From Desulfovibrio sp. (GTDB taxonomy: Bacteria > Desulfobacterota > Desulfovibrionia > Desulfovibrionales > Desulfovibrionaceae): 36,589 bases of DNA. The stretch spans positions 1-36,589 of the forward strand of contig JAITRF010000066.1 in NCBI GenBank assembly GCA_031288535.1, read 5' to 3'. This document shows, piece by piece, positions 23,899 to 31,834 of this stretch (positions are counted from its first letter, which is position 1; each line of letters opens with the position of its first letter). The notes under the pieces were generated by a model. That model saw nothing but the letters and a program-made list of their open reading frames with translations, did not search any database and had not been told where the DNA came from. The position numbers and the translations under genes are program-made.

Positions 23899-25119
23899 TC
23901 AGCCGGCGGGCGGCGCCGGTTGCGGATTGAGGCACGTTTCCCCCCTGCCGATGAGCAAAGCGGAATTGTTGCCCCCGAAGGCGAGGGACTGGGAGAGGGC
24001 GAAGCGTCCGGAAATATCGAAGGCCTCGCGCACCGGGGCGATGCCGATCTCCGGGTCGGCCTCCTGAAAGCGGCGGCTCGGCAAAAGCATACCCCTGTTG
24101 AGGCAGCAGGCGGTCAATACCGCTTCGACGGCCCCGGCCGCGCCCAGAGTATGCCCGGTGGACCCCTTGGTAGCGCTTAGGGGAACATCCGGGCAATGGG
24201 CGGCGAAAAAGGCCGCTTCCGCGGCATCGTTGGTTTTCGTGCCCGTCCCGTGGACATTGACGAAAGCCAGGTCCGTCCAGCCGAGGCCGGATTGGGCGAA
24301 GGACTGTTCCACGGCCGCTTTGAGGCCGCGTCCCTCCGGATGGGGGGCGGTCAGATGATGGGCGTCCGTTGCGGTGCCGTACCCGAGGACAAAAGATTGG
24401 GCCGCGACGCCTCTGCGCCTGCGCGAGGCGGCGGATTCCAGAAGCAGGAAGGCCGCTCCCTCCCCGAGACTCAGTCCGGAGCGGCGCGCGTCAAAGGGGC
24501 GGCAGGCTTCCGTGGAGAGCAGGCGCAGAGAGGCGAAGCCGAAATAGGTGACGGGCGAGACGGCGTCCGCCCCTCCGGCCAGGGCGAGGTCGCAAAGGCC
24601 CGATCTTATCCAGGCGGCGGCGATGCCGATGGCGTCGACGCCGGAAGAACAGGCGTTGGTCACGGCCAACGCCGGGCCTTTACAGGAAAAGGCCCGCCGC
24701 AAGGCCGCGGCCGGGCTTGAGAACAGATAGCGGTCGATCTCGTCCAATGGCGGTTTGGCCCCCGCCCAAGTCCGAGAGTAGAAGTCCAAAAAATCCAGGG
24801 AAGCCCCGACCGAGGTGCCGAGGGCGATGCCCATGCGAAGCTTCGGGATTTCTTCCGCGTCGATTTGCGCCGAATTCAGGGCTTCGCGGGCGGCGCACAA
24901 AGCCAGCTCCAGGGTGCGCGAGCTCTCTGCCGGGGGATTGGCGGGAGCGGGCCGCGCGCAAAGGAAGACGGGATAGAGGTTGTCGGCGGCAAAAGGGGGC
25001 GGACCGACGGCCGTTTCCCCTCCGGCCACGTTTGCAAACGCGGCCTGCGCGCCGCATCCGGCGGCGCAGACCAGCCCCATGCCGCTGGCGGCTACGGGTT
25101 CTACGGCAAAAGGCGTCAT
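23899..25119 (-). CDS. FabF-type 3-ketoacyl-ACP synthase (KS4), active partner of the chain-length factor
   Basis: A 406-aa condensing enzyme with a complete triad: Cys157 in VTNACSSG, His290 in NVHGTGTKTND and His323 in ATKGSTGHTLGAAG. It stands directly before the chain-length factor, as in heterodimeric APE ketosynthases, and would carry out polyene elongation. The ATG overlaps the stop of the ACP2 gene (ATGA). The C-terminal tail (QPAPPAG) is Pro-rich and short. Confidence in the enzyme class is high; the exact chain it makes is inferred. Confidence 0.88.
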   Translation of the reverse strand: MTPFAVEPVAASGMGLVCAAGCGAQAAFANVAGGETAVGPPPFAADNLYPVFLCARPAPANPPAESSRTLELALCAAREALNSAQIDAEEIPKLRMGIALGTSVGASLDFLDFYSRTWAGAKPPLDEIDRYLFSSPAAALRRAFSCKGPALAVTNACSSGVDAIGIAAAWIRSGLCDLALAGGADAVSPVTYFGFASLRLLSTEACRPFDARRSGLSLGEGAAFLLLESAASRRRRGVAAQSFVLGYGTATDAHHLTAPHPEGRGLKAAVEQSFAQSGLGWTDLAFVNVHGTGTKTNDAAEAAFFAAHCPDVPLSATKGSTGHTLGAAGAVEAVLTACCLNRGMLLPSRRFQEADPEIGIAPVREAFDISGRFALSQSLAFGGNNSALLIGRGETCLNPQPAPPAG

Positions 25120-25370
25120 GGCGCCAGGCGGCTCTCTATGAATTTTGCGAGACTGTTCAGAGAGGCGAAAGCCTGCCTAGCTTCCTCCGCATTGTCCAGA
25201 GCCACGCCGAAATTGCGCTGGACCAGCACCACCAGCTCGATGGCGTCAAGGGAATCCAGTCCCAGTCCCTCCCCGAAGAGAGGCGCGTCGTCCCTGATAT
25301 CTTCCGGAGAAACGTCTTCAAGTTTGAGTTCTTTGATTATTTCTCTTTTCAGGATCTCGCGGATGTCCAT
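25116..25370 (-). CDS. Acyl carrier protein (ACP2)
   Basis: An 84-aa acidic carrier with the attachment motif GLDSLDAIEL (Ser40). I chose the ATG at 25370 (MDIREILKRE), just after the acyltransferase stop with AATAAGG upstream; the open frame goes on farther upstream but reads out of frame through that gene. It overlaps the ketosynthase gene by four bases. With ACP1 at 12512-12775, the locus has two distinct ACPs, one in each operon. Confidence 0.9.
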   Translation of the reverse strand: MDIREILKREIIKELKLEDVSPEDIRDDAPLFGEGLGLDSLDAIELVVLVQRNFGVALDNAEEARQAFASLNSLAKFIESRLAP

Positions 25371-25375
25371 GCGCC

Positions 25376-26281
25376 TTATTTCTCCCACAGGTTGAAGAAA
25401 TTGAAGAACTGGTACGGATGCTCGGCCGTGAAATCTTCCAGAAGCGACGCGAAGCGCTGCACGTAAGGCCGGTAGGCTTCGGGGCCGTTTTTGAGGCCGG
25501 CCGGCACGTGAATTACGTCCGCGACGCGCGTTTCCCCCCGGCAGACTCCGGTGCGCAGATGGAAGACGACCGCCACGGGCGCGCCGCTCGCCGCGGACAT
25601 CCGGAAAGCCAGATAAGGCAAAGGAGCCGGTTCGCCCAGAAAATTCGCCGCCAGCGTCGCGCCGCTTCCGAACGCCCTGTCGCCCATAATGCACAAAATT
25701 TCCTTTGCGCGCAAGATATGCAGCATCCTGGCCACGGCTCCGGGACCCTCCGCGGGATCGATCACGGCGTACGGGGCGTTTGCGCCGCGGTGCTCATGCG
25801 CTTCCAAATCCACGTCCCCGCGATCCTTGACGCCAAGGACGTGCACGGGGCGGCCCGCATGCCCGGCCAGGAAAACCTGCGCCATGTGCCTTGCCCCGGT
25901 ATGCGCGGAGAGCAGTATCAGCCCCGCCTCCCGGCGCTCCCCGTCGCGGGCCGGGCCGCAGATGGCGCTCAGGGCGTCACCCGCAAAAAAGAAGCGGCCG
26001 CTTATGCCGGCCGCAGCCCGGTCCACCAGACAGAGCCCGAAGTTCCATTGCAGTTTCCAGATGCGCGCGAGCATGCGCATGCGTCCGCAGCCGGGAAAAC
26101 GCCGTTCAAGATAAGGACGGCAGCGCGCGGCCGTGGAGGGTTTCAAGGTGTACCAGGAAACGACGAAGAAGAGCAGGACATAGGCCGCATGAACCCCCAG
26201 GCGGCCTATGAGGGCGTAAAATATCCGGTGTTGCAGGCGGGAACCCGCGCTTTTGCCGGGCGTGCCGGAAACAGTGCGCAT
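25376..26281 (-). CDS. LpxL-like lysophospholipid/lauroyl acyltransferase
   Basis: Membrane-associated acyltransferase of 301 aa resembling the LpxL/LpxM group, with an N-terminal hydrophobic helix (residues about 32-48). In typical members the active site is HX4D/E; here the corresponding stretch reads SAHTGARHM, so a His stands where the acid is expected. GDRAFGSGATLAANFLGEPA near residues 199-218 corresponds to the family's second conserved block. In APE clusters a protein of this type takes part in attaching the polyene to a lipid. The C-terminus YQFFNFFNLWEK is characteristic. Confidence 0.75.
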   Translation of the reverse strand: MRTVSGTPGKSAGSRLQHRIFYALIGRLGVHAAYVLLFFVVSWYTLKPSTAARCRPYLERRFPGCGRMRMLARIWKLQWNFGLCLVDRAAAGISGRFFFAGDALSAICGPARDGERREAGLILLSAHTGARHMAQVFLAGHAGRPVHVLGVKDRGDVDLEAHEHRGANAPYAVIDPAEGPGAVARMLHILRAKEILCIMGDRAFGSGATLAANFLGEPAPLPYLAFRMSAASGAPVAVVFHLRTGVCRGETRVADVIHVPAGLKNGPEAYRPYVQRFASLLEDFTAEHPYQFFNFFNLWEK

Positions 26282-26314
26282 CGCCTTGAGCCTTTTCGCG
26301 CTTACTGCGCCTTT

Positions 26315-27544
26315 TCAGTGCTTCCTCATGGTTCTGTTCAGTCCCCAAGCCGCCGCATAGACCAGGGCGCCGCAAAAAATCCCCAGCAGCGGGGCGAGCG
26401 CCAGCGAGCCCAGGCACCATTCCCACACCCGGTCCAAGGCTTCATAGCCCAGGGTCTGCAAGGATATTTCGGTAAGCCAGCGGCCGTGGCGGAAATAGTG
26501 TCCGGCCTCTATGCACAAGGCCGGGACAAGGGGAGGCATCCCGAGCTGGCCCGCGGCCAGTCCCACGAACCTGTTCACCCTGAAGACCCCGGTGAGCAGC
26601 AAAATCGCCATGGTGTGCAGCCCGAAAATGGGCAGGGCGGAGACGCCCATGCCGATTGCCGCCGCGAGCGCCGCATTTTTCGGGGTGGTGCGGTCCGCCA
26701 GAACCAGCCGCAGGGAGCGCAGGGGATGCAGGGCGCTGAGACCGCCGGATCCGTCCGGGAGAAATTTTTTTTGCGGCCAGGGCATGAAGGAACGCGCCGT
26801 CAGCCAGGAGTTGAGCAAAGTGAGGCGCAGGTTGTCAGCCAGGGGCCGGAAATGCGACACCCGTTCCCTGGCCGGCCGGTAACGCACCTTTATCGGAAGG
26901 TTTTTTACCGCAAACCCCGCCCAGGCCGCCCGGACCAGCACCTCTGTTTCAAAACCGTAGCGCCGCTCCAGACAGCGGATTTTGTCCAGCACGGCCAGAG
27001 GATACAGGCGAAAGCCGCTCTGCGCGTCTTTCGTGCGCCGTCCGGTCTGCACGGCGTACCAGAAATTGGAAAACCTCCTTCCGAAACGGGAGGAGAAAGG
27101 GACGTTGGGCGTGTTGAAATCCCGCTCCCCCACGTATATCGCCAGAGGGTCGGCCCCGGCGGCGGCGAGAAAGCGGGGCAGGTCGGCCGGGTCATGCTGA
27201 TCGTCCGCGTCTATGGTGACGATATGGGTCATGCCATTTTTTCCGGCCGCCGCGGCGCCGGTCAGGATCGCCGCTCCCTTGCCCAGGTTGCGCGGATGGC
27301 GCAGGCAGGGAACGGCAAGGCCGCAAAGCGGATGGGAGGCGGCCGGGACGAGAGCGCCGTCCGGGCGCGTCTCGCCTTTTTCATAGCGCAGGTCCGTGCT
27401 GGCGTCGTCCACGACCAGGACATGGGGGTGCAGCAAGAGAATCGCGCGAACGACATCCGCCAGGGTCGCGCCGTGGTTGTAGACCGGCACGACTATCATG
27501 ACGCGGGGGGCATCCGGCGCAGGCGCGCAAACATGAGCGGGCAT
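26315..27544 (-). CDS. Family 2 glycosyltransferase fused to a DUF2062 membrane domain
   Basis: A 409-aa two-part protein. The N-terminal GT2 domain (about 15-240) shows VVPVYNHGATL and VVDDAST (46-50), then VTIDADDQHDP as the nucleotide-metal motif. The C-terminal half carries a DUF2062 domain (TPKNAALAAAIGMGVSALPI, then GLAAGQLGMPPLVPALCIEA) and hydrophobic segments. Such fusions sit in APE clusters and may attach a sugar, or a polyprenyl-sugar unit, to the lipid at the inner membrane. It heads the - strand operon; no clear ribosome site precedes ATG 27544, and a later start near MIVVPVYNHG cannot be excluded. Confidence 0.82.
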   Translation of the reverse strand: MPAHVCAPAPDAPRVMIVVPVYNHGATLADVVRAILLLHPHVLVVDDASTDLRYEKGETRPDGALVPAASHPLCGLAVPCLRHPRNLGKGAAILTGAAAAGKNGMTHIVTIDADDQHDPADLPRFLAAAGADPLAIYVGERDFNTPNVPFSSRFGRRFSNFWYAVQTGRRTKDAQSGFRLYPLAVLDKIRCLERRYGFETEVLVRAAWAGFAVKNLPIKVRYRPARERVSHFRPLADNLRLTLLNSWLTARSFMPWPQKKFLPDGSGGLSALHPLRSLRLVLADRTTPKNAALAAAIGMGVSALPIFGLHTMAILLLTGVFRVNRFVGLAAGQLGMPPLVPALCIEAGHYFRHGRWLTEISLQTLGYEALDRVWEWCLGSLALAPLLGIFCGALVYAAAWGLNRTMRKH

Positions 27545-27753
27545 GGCGGAACATTAAGCCGCAAGCGCCGATATGGCAACAAACCTGTCTTTTATGCGGA
27601 CGTACAAAATTTCCCGCCAGGGCCGACGCATCTTGTTGCGTCAATCCTGCGGCGCTGCGCAAGCATCGGCCGAAGCCGCAGGCTTCGTAAGGAGCAAGGC
27701 GGCTTTGCCGCCGCCGCGAATCTCAAAGTTATATCTCATAGGGGAACCTCTAA
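27545..27753. repeat. Upstream region of the - operon with degenerate family B
   Basis: No gene is seen. At about 27663-27745 a run of small hairpins (GAAGCCGCAGGCTTC at 27672-27686, GGCGGCTTTGCCGCC) and a CGCGAATCTCAAAG tail look like a worn family B copy in + orientation. The promoter of the - strand operon should lie here but no clear -10/-35 pair was identified. Confidence 0.45.
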
Positions 27754-27922
27754 TTCGAATGTCAAATCAAAACTGCATCCATGCAGTTTTGATTTGGCGG
27801 CTGCGGCGCAAGCGCTGTTTCGCCTTGCCGCTCGAAATGCTTCGCATTTCGGCGTGACATCCTGTCACGCTATCCAGAGACACATCCACACTGAGGACCT
27901 TTTTGATCGGAAAATGAAATGA
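27754..27922 (-). repeat. Family A multi-hairpin repeat, copy 4 (inverted)
   Basis: Read on the - strand, the element has the same hairpin order as copy 2. The CAAATCAAAACTGCAT stem, the GC-rich hairpin and the CGAAATGCGAAGCATTTCG hairpin are intact. The long first hairpin is worn: only the arm TTTTTGATCGGAAAATGAAA at about 27901-27920 is recognisable. It separates the - operon from tolQ. Confidence 0.88.
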
Positions 27923-27976
27923 TGCGGCCCGCGGGGGCGTTTCGCCGTTGAAAATTTATTCCGATGCGAGGAAGGC

Positions 27977-28666
27977 ATGGATTCCGTCATACATGCGATT
28001 ATACAGGCATCTGTCGTTTCAAAGGGAGTTCTGTTGCTGCTGCTGTCAATGTCGGTGGCAAGCTGGGCCTGCATGGCCGGCAAGTGGCTGAGCCTGCGTG
28101 CGGCGTACCGGCTTGCGGCTTCGGGACTTGAGCGCTTCGACACGGCCGGGAGCCTGGAAGCTTCCCTGCCCGCGCTGACGCGGGATGCGGGGTCGCCTTT
28201 GTTCGGCATCACCCGCCGGGCCGTGCGTGAGTTCAACCGCATCAACAGGACCGGGGATACGGAAAGGCTCCTGAACGACAATGTGCGCCGTGCCCTGCGC
28301 TTCGGCGTGGATGAGGAAATGGCCCGTTTGAAGTCCTCGCTCGCCCTTTTGGCTACAACCGCCAACACGGCGCCCTTTATCGGGCTTTTCGGCACGGTGT
28401 GGGGCATTATGTATTCCTTCCAGGCCATCGCCCTTATGAAGAGCGTTTCTTTGGCCACGGTCGCTCCCGGCATAGCCGAAGCGCTCATAGCCACCGCCAT
28501 CGGGCTGTTCGTCGCCATACCCGCCACCTGCGGCTATAACATATTCAGGAGCAGGCTTTCCTTCATAGAAGGCGTGTGCGTCATTTTTGCCGGTCAGCTT
28601 TTGAACAGGATGCAGCATGAGGCGGCGGAGCACAAAGACGGCCTCGTCTTCGCCGGAGAGAGGTAG
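27977..28666 (+). CDS. tolQ: TolQ/ExbB-type proton channel protein
   Basis: Inner-membrane proton channel subunit of 229 aa with three transmembrane helices (about residues 15-37, 130-155 and 165-190). The conserved segment [20 protein letters not shown] and the following [21 protein letters not shown] are the TolQ/ExbB signature. With TolR it forms a motor driven by the proton gradient, for outer-membrane constriction and stability or for TonB-linked uptake. AGGAAGG precedes ATG 27977. It is followed after two bases by tolR. The usual tolA/tonB, tolB and pal genes do not follow. Confidence 0.9.
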   Translation: MDSVIHAIIQASVVSKGVLLLLLSMSVASWACMAGKWLSLRAAYRLAASGLERFDTAGSLEASLPALTRDAGSPLFGITRRAVREFNRINRTGDTERLLNDNVRRALRFGVDEEMARLKSSLALLATTANTAPFIGLFGTVWGIMYSFQAIALMKSVSLATVAPGIAEALIATAIGLFVAIPATCGYNIFRSRLSFIEGVCVIFAGQLLNRMQHEAAEHKDGLVFAGER

Positions 28667-28668
28667 GC

Positions 28669-29124
28669 ATGGCCGGAGTTTCGGCGGGCGACGATTTCGT
28701 CTCGGAAATCAACGTCACTCCCTTTGTGGACGTAATGCTGGTCCTGCTCATCATTTTCATGGTGACGGCCCCCATGATGACCGAAGGGCTCGATGTCGAA
28801 CTGCCGCAAGCGGAGGCCTCGGAAACCCTGCCCACGGACAACGTTCACGCGATCCTTACGGTCAAGGACGACGGGGCTCTTTTTCTGGACGAACATGAGA
28901 CGACGCTTGACGACCTTCCCACGGTACTGCGGGCGAATGTGCGCGACCTCGGTCGCCGCCTGTTCGTCCGCGCCGACAGGAACGTGTCTTACGGCGTGGT
29001 AATGGAGGTGATGGGCAGGATACGCGGCGCGGGTATAACCGACGTGGGGCTGGTGACGGTCCCCGCCCTTCTCCCCTCCGGCGGGCGCAGCGCGGCGTAT
29101 GAAATCGCCCGGGAACAGGAATAG
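28669..29124 (+). CDS. tolR: TolR/ExbD-type motor protein
   Basis: A 151-aa single-span membrane protein. The N-terminal [19 protein letters not shown] segment holds the essential Asp21 in its helix, followed by the periplasmic domain with VFVRADR-like [12 protein letters not shown] near residue 103. It partners the TolQ-type protein directly upstream. Length is normal. The terminal residues end shortly before a gene-poor region that begins with a short frame fragment (DAEAVELRTELAGLEQAE) of unknown origin. Confidence 0.9.
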   Translation: MAGVSAGDDFVSEINVTPFVDVMLVLLIIFMVTAPMMTEGLDVELPQAEASETLPTDNVHAILTVKDDGALFLDEHETTLDDLPTVLRANVRDLGRRLFVRADRNVSYGVVMEVMGRIRGAGITDVGLVTVPALLPSGGRSAAYEIAREQE

Positions 29125-29244
29125 ATCTGTTTGTCATTTTCCGGCGAGTGACGCCGAGGCGGTTGAACTGCGGACGGAGCTTGCGGGATTGGAGCAGGCG
29201 GAGTAAACAACCTGCGGGGCGAGTTCTCCGGAAGGAGGATGCCC

Positions 29245-29328
29245 ATGGGAAAGTTCCTTGTGAACGTCTTTGCCGCAGTAACGGCAGGCGTCATAGCGGC
29301 CCTGATTATACGTTTCCTTAACGTCTAA
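29245..29328 (+). CDS. 27-aa single-span membrane peptide
   Basis: GGAAGGAGG ends six bases before ATG 29245, one of the best ribosome sites in the window. The frame reads MGKFLVNVFAAVTAGVIAAL and ends IIRFLNV, one hydrophobic helix with Lys and Arg at the ends. This layout is common in small membrane regulators and type I toxins. No similar gene is recognised, and no antisense RNA is proven. Being short, it could be chance, but the strong ribosome site and clean helix support translation. Confidence 0.5.
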   Translation: MGKFLVNVFAAVTAGVIAALIIRFLNV

Positions 29329-29407
29329 ACAGGTTTGCCCCGGAGGAACGCCCATTCCACCGGGGCGACGAACCGAAACACAAAACTCGGGGAACTTGCC
29401 CTGGAGC

Positions 29408-29461
29408 CGGGGGTGTTATCAGCACTTCCGGCTCACCTTTTTCATAGATAACACACCCCCG
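29408..29461. repeat. Long inverted repeat in the tolR-yebC gap
   Basis: CGGGGGTGTTATC pairs with GATAACACACCCCCG (one unpaired base) across a 26-base spacer. No T-run follows on either strand, so it is not a plain terminator. It may be an RNA hairpin belonging to the small ORFs, or the scar of a mobile element. Confidence 0.6.
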
Positions 29462-29501
29462 AAAAATTGCAAGCCCCTTATTCCCAGGTTCCCAGGCTGC
29501 A

Positions 29502-29597
29502 TCATACGGCGGTTTCCATTGCCAACTCAGGCACAGGGCCAATACCCATCTGAACAGAAATAACGGCCATGGGGGCCTTGTACGGTGATTTTTTCAT
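29502..29597 (-). CDS. 31-aa peptide ORF of unknown function
   Basis: The frame from ATG 29597 reads MKKSPYKAPMAVISVQMGIG, then PVPELAMETAV. An AGGAGG site lies about 15 bases upstream, longer than ideal, and an in-frame extension upstream to 29702 exists. The Lys-Lys-x-x-Tyr-Lys-x-Pro start is reminiscent of short precursor peptides (for example KKxYxAP leaders), but no processing enzyme is nearby. The long inverted repeat lies just downstream. Low confidence that it is translated. Confidence 0.35.
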   Translation of the reverse strand: MKKSPYKAPMAVISVQMGIGPVPELAMETAV

Positions 29598-29750
29598 GTT
29601 CACCGTTTCAGCCTCCTGCGTGGTAAAGAGCGGTTTTGCTCCAGTCTTGCAATTTTTCTCGAAGCGATTCGTTTTCCATCGCCTGCTCGCCAATCTTGGC
29701 ATCAGGCCTGCTTCCCGGAGCCTGAAGAATTTTTGCGAAGCCGCGCGGGG

Positions 29751-30491
29751 TCAGGCTTCTTCCAGCAGTTCATCGGGCAGATCGAAATTGGCGTGAACCT
29801 GCTGCACGTCGTCGTTGTCTTCCAGGGCCTCGATCATGCGCAGCAGTTTGCGGCCGGTTTCCGCGTCCAGGCTGACCGTGCTCTGCGGGAGCATGGATAT
29901 TTCCGCGCTCCGGGCTTCCAGTCCCGCGTCTTCGAAGGCCTGGCGCAGGGCGTCGAGGTCCCCCGCCTCACAGTGCACTTCCCAGAAATCGTCCTCGTCG
30001 ACCAGATCCTCGGCTCCGTTTTCCAGGCCGATTTCCATGAGCCGTTCCTCCGCGCACACCGCTTTGTCAAAGGCCAGCACCCCTTTTTTGCTGAACATCC
30101 AGCTTACGGAGCCGACCTCGCCCATGACCCCGCCGTGTTTGGAGAAGATATGCCGCACGTCCGCCACCGTCCGGTTGCGGTTGTCCGTGGCCGCCTCGAC
30201 CAGCACGGCGATGCCCCCCGGTCCGTAGCCCTCATAGACGATCTCCGAGATGTCGCCGCCGGCTTCTTCTCCCGTGCCTTTGCGGATGGCGGAATCTATG
30301 CGGTCCCTGGGCAGGCTGACGCTTTTGGCGAAGGCGATGGCCGTGCGCAGGCGCGGATTAAAGGCCGGGTTGCCGCCGCTCCTGGCCGCGATTATGATTT
30401 CCTTGGCCGCCCGGGTGAACTCCTTGCTGCGCTTGGCGTCCTGGCGTCCTTTACGGTGCTGTATGTTTTTCCATTTGCTGTGTCCCGACAT
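29751..30491 (-). CDS. yebC: YebC/TACO1-family protein
   Basis: A 246-aa protein of the widely conserved YebC group, which acts as a translation factor for difficult stretches or, in some members, as a DNA-binding regulator. The start [20 protein letters not shown] is invariant in the family, followed by the acidic middle domain [20 protein letters not shown] (near 85-104) and [18 protein letters not shown] precedes the ATG. It is a single-gene unit between two repeat-rich regions. Confidence 0.95.
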   Translation of the reverse strand: MSGHSKWKNIQHRKGRQDAKRSKEFTRAAKEIIIAARSGGNPAFNPRLRTAIAFAKSVSLPRDRIDSAIRKGTGEEAGGDISEIVYEGYGPGGIAVLVEAATDNRNRTVADVRHIFSKHGGVMGEVGSVSWMFSKKGVLAFDKAVCAEERLMEIGLENGAEDLVDEDDFWEVHCEAGDLDALRQAFEDAGLEARSAEISMLPQSTVSLDAETGRKLLRMIEALEDNDDVQQVHANFDLPDELLEEA

Positions 30492-30518
30492 GTACCCTCC
30501 CTGTCCAGGATTATTTTT

Positions 30519-30640
30519 AGAGCAATTTCACTTTGAAATTGCTCTGGCGGCCGCGCGGGCGAAGCCCGCCGCGAAGGCGCAAGCGCAATTTATTTGCGCG
30601 GTCAAGCGCCGGAGCGGGTCATGCCCGCCGCATCCGCCTT
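30519..30640. repeat. Cluster of hairpins upstream of yebC (family B-like)
   Basis: A perfect 11-bp stem AGAGCAATTTC/GAAATTGCTCT (30519-30545) is followed by GCGGGC-GAA-GCCCGC (about 30555-30569) and GCGCAA..TTGCGC (about 30582-30599). The AGAGCA..TGCTCT arms recall the ends at 1840-1880. It leaves the yebC promoter area crowded with structure. Confidence 0.55.
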
Positions 30641-30693
30641 GCGGTCAATCATGCCCGGAACGTACTGTTTGAAAGAGACATTTGCCGTCATCT

Positions 30694-30860
30694 ATTCGAA
30701 TTTCAAATCAAAACTGCATCCATGCAGTTTTGATTTGGCGGCTGCGGCGCAAGCGCTGTTTCGCCTTGCCGCTCGAAATGCTTCGCATTTCGGCGTGAGA
30801 TCCTGTCACGCTTGCCATTTTCAGATCAAAAATGATGACATTTCTGATCTGAAAATGGAA
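30694..30860 (-). repeat. Family A multi-hairpin repeat, copy 5 (inverted, complete)
   Basis: It contains all the parts of copy 2 in the opposite orientation, from ATTCGAAT (30694) to the long hairpin ending GAAAATGGAA at 30860. Small changes relative to copy 2 keep most pairings, for example both arms of the CAAATCAAAACTGCAT stem are exact. The GCGTGACAGGA.. palindrome has one change (GCGTGAGATCC). Confidence 0.9.
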
Positions 30861-31144
30861 TTACCCGTCTTTGGCGGTATTCCGGCCTGTTGATTCAGCG
30901 ATACGCAAAAAATAACTACCCGGCAAGCGGTTTGTGTATTTTTCCCTATTTCCCTCTTCCCCCAAAAAGCCGATCGGCTTTTTTGAGGGGGCAAAGCCCC
31001 TCGTGGGAATAAACCGGGGCTTTTTTGCCGCAGCCTGAGCGATGCCGACGCCTTGAATTTTAGTCCGGACGGCGGTAATTCTATATCTGAGGCGGGGGAC
31101 AAAAGCAAAGGGACTGCAAGGGGAAAGCATTGGAAGGAACAGCC
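30861..31144. other. yebC-tenA spacer with two terminator-like hairpins
   Basis: A perfect palindrome AAAAAGCCGATCGGCTTTTT lies at 30964-30983 with a T-run, followed by GAGGGG-CAAAG-CCCCTC-type stem at about 30985-31002. These look like intrinsic terminators. I looked for a TPP riboswitch before tenA: a CTGAG and a GGCGGTAAT are present but the conserved core is not, so none is called. The promoter of tenA is not evident. Confidence 0.6.
30964..30984. terminator. Symmetric intrinsic-terminator-like hairpin
   Basis: AAAAAGCCGATCGGCTTTTT is a perfect palindrome flanked by A- and T-runs, so it could end transcription from either side. It lies between the inverted family A copy and tenA. Confidence 0.65.
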
Positions 31145-31825
31145 ATGAAAAGAAAATTTTCTACCCGGGCCATTACGGCCGTGGCCCCGATCATGCGGGG
31201 CATCTACGATCATCCCTTCAACAAGGAGATGATCGCGGGCATTTTGCGGCGCAACCGTTTTCTTTATTATCTGCAGCAGGACAACCTGCGCCTGCTGGCT
31301 TTTTCCCGCGCCCTGGCCATAGCCGGGGGCAAGGTGCCCGACCCGGAAGACGCGGCCATGCTGGTGCGACTGGCCGGGCAGGGGTTCGGCGCGGAACTGG
31401 AACGGCGCTCTACCTATTTTAAGGAATATAACGCCAAACCCGCCCCGCGCGAGGGCCCCGCCTGCATGGCGTACAGCAAGCATCTGCTGGAGAGGGCGGG
31501 ACTCGGCTCTCCGGCGGAAGCGGTGGCCGCGCTTTTGCCCGGCTTCTGGATCCGCCGGGAAACCGGGGTGTACGTGCGCACGCTGGCGAGCGAGGATAAT
31601 TTCTATTTCCGCTGGATCGAAAATTATACGGGGGACGCCTATTCCGAAACCGTAGACGAAACCATCGCCCTGGCCGACCGTCTGGCCGACAGGGCCGCGG
31701 CGAAGGAGAGACGGAGGATGCTGGACTCGTTCATCGTCTCCAGCCGCTACGAATACTGCCTGTGGGACGACGCCTATTTTCTGACGCCCTGGCCGCCGGC
31801 GCCCGCCGCCGAGGCAATGGTCTAG
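31145..31825 (+). CDS. tenA: TenA-family protein without the usual Cys (TenA_E-like)
   Basis: TenA enzymes hydrolyse thiamine or salvage its pyrimidine part. The 226-aa sequence has the conserved Asp46 (QQDNLRL), Tyr110 (CMAYSKHL) and Glu203 (SSRYEYCLWDDAY). The position equivalent to the catalytic Cys135 of Bacillus TenA is Gly133 (LPGFWIRRE instead of LPCYW). This defines the TenA_E type, known to act on pyrimidine-related substrates. The start follows GGAAGGA; an earlier TTG is not used. It stands alone, with no thi genes nearby. Assignment to the family is firm; activity is inferred. Confidence 0.85.
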   Translation: MKRKFSTRAITAVAPIMRGIYDHPFNKEMIAGILRRNRFLYYLQQDNLRLLAFSRALAIAGGKVPDPEDAAMLVRLAGQGFGAELERRSTYFKEYNAKPAPREGPACMAYSKHLLERAGLGSPAEAVAALLPGFWIRRETGVYVRTLASEDNFYFRWIENYTGDAYSETVDETIALADRLADRAAAKERRRMLDSFIVSSRYEYCLWDDAYFLTPWPPAPAAEAMV

Positions 31826-31834
31826 TACGCTGTA

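Larger units (their letters stand above)
29329..29750. other. Remaining gene-poor stretch before yebC
   Basis: Apart from the inverted repeat (29408-29461) and the 31-aa frame (29502-29597) I see no credible gene. Sequence 29600-29750 is ordinary in composition, without hairpins or repeats that match families A or B. Confidence 0.5.

Noticed and set aside
25418..27922. Very long open frame (about 830 codons) on the + strand opposite the glycosyltransferase and acyltransferase genes
   Set aside because: It is antisense to well-recognised genes, has Arg/Pro/His-rich nonsense composition and runs into the family A repeat. High GC produces such shadow frames.
29143..29206. Frame DAEAVELRTELAGLEQAE after tolR as a gene tail
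   Set aside because: It has no start codon and no recognisable family; it could be a trace of a lost tolA/tonB-like gene but nothing supports this.
31005..31120. TPP riboswitch before tenA, or an FMN riboswitch tail (CCGACG..AGTCCGGA)
   Set aside because: Isolated matches such as CTGAG and AGTCCGGA occur, but the rest of either conserved core is missing.
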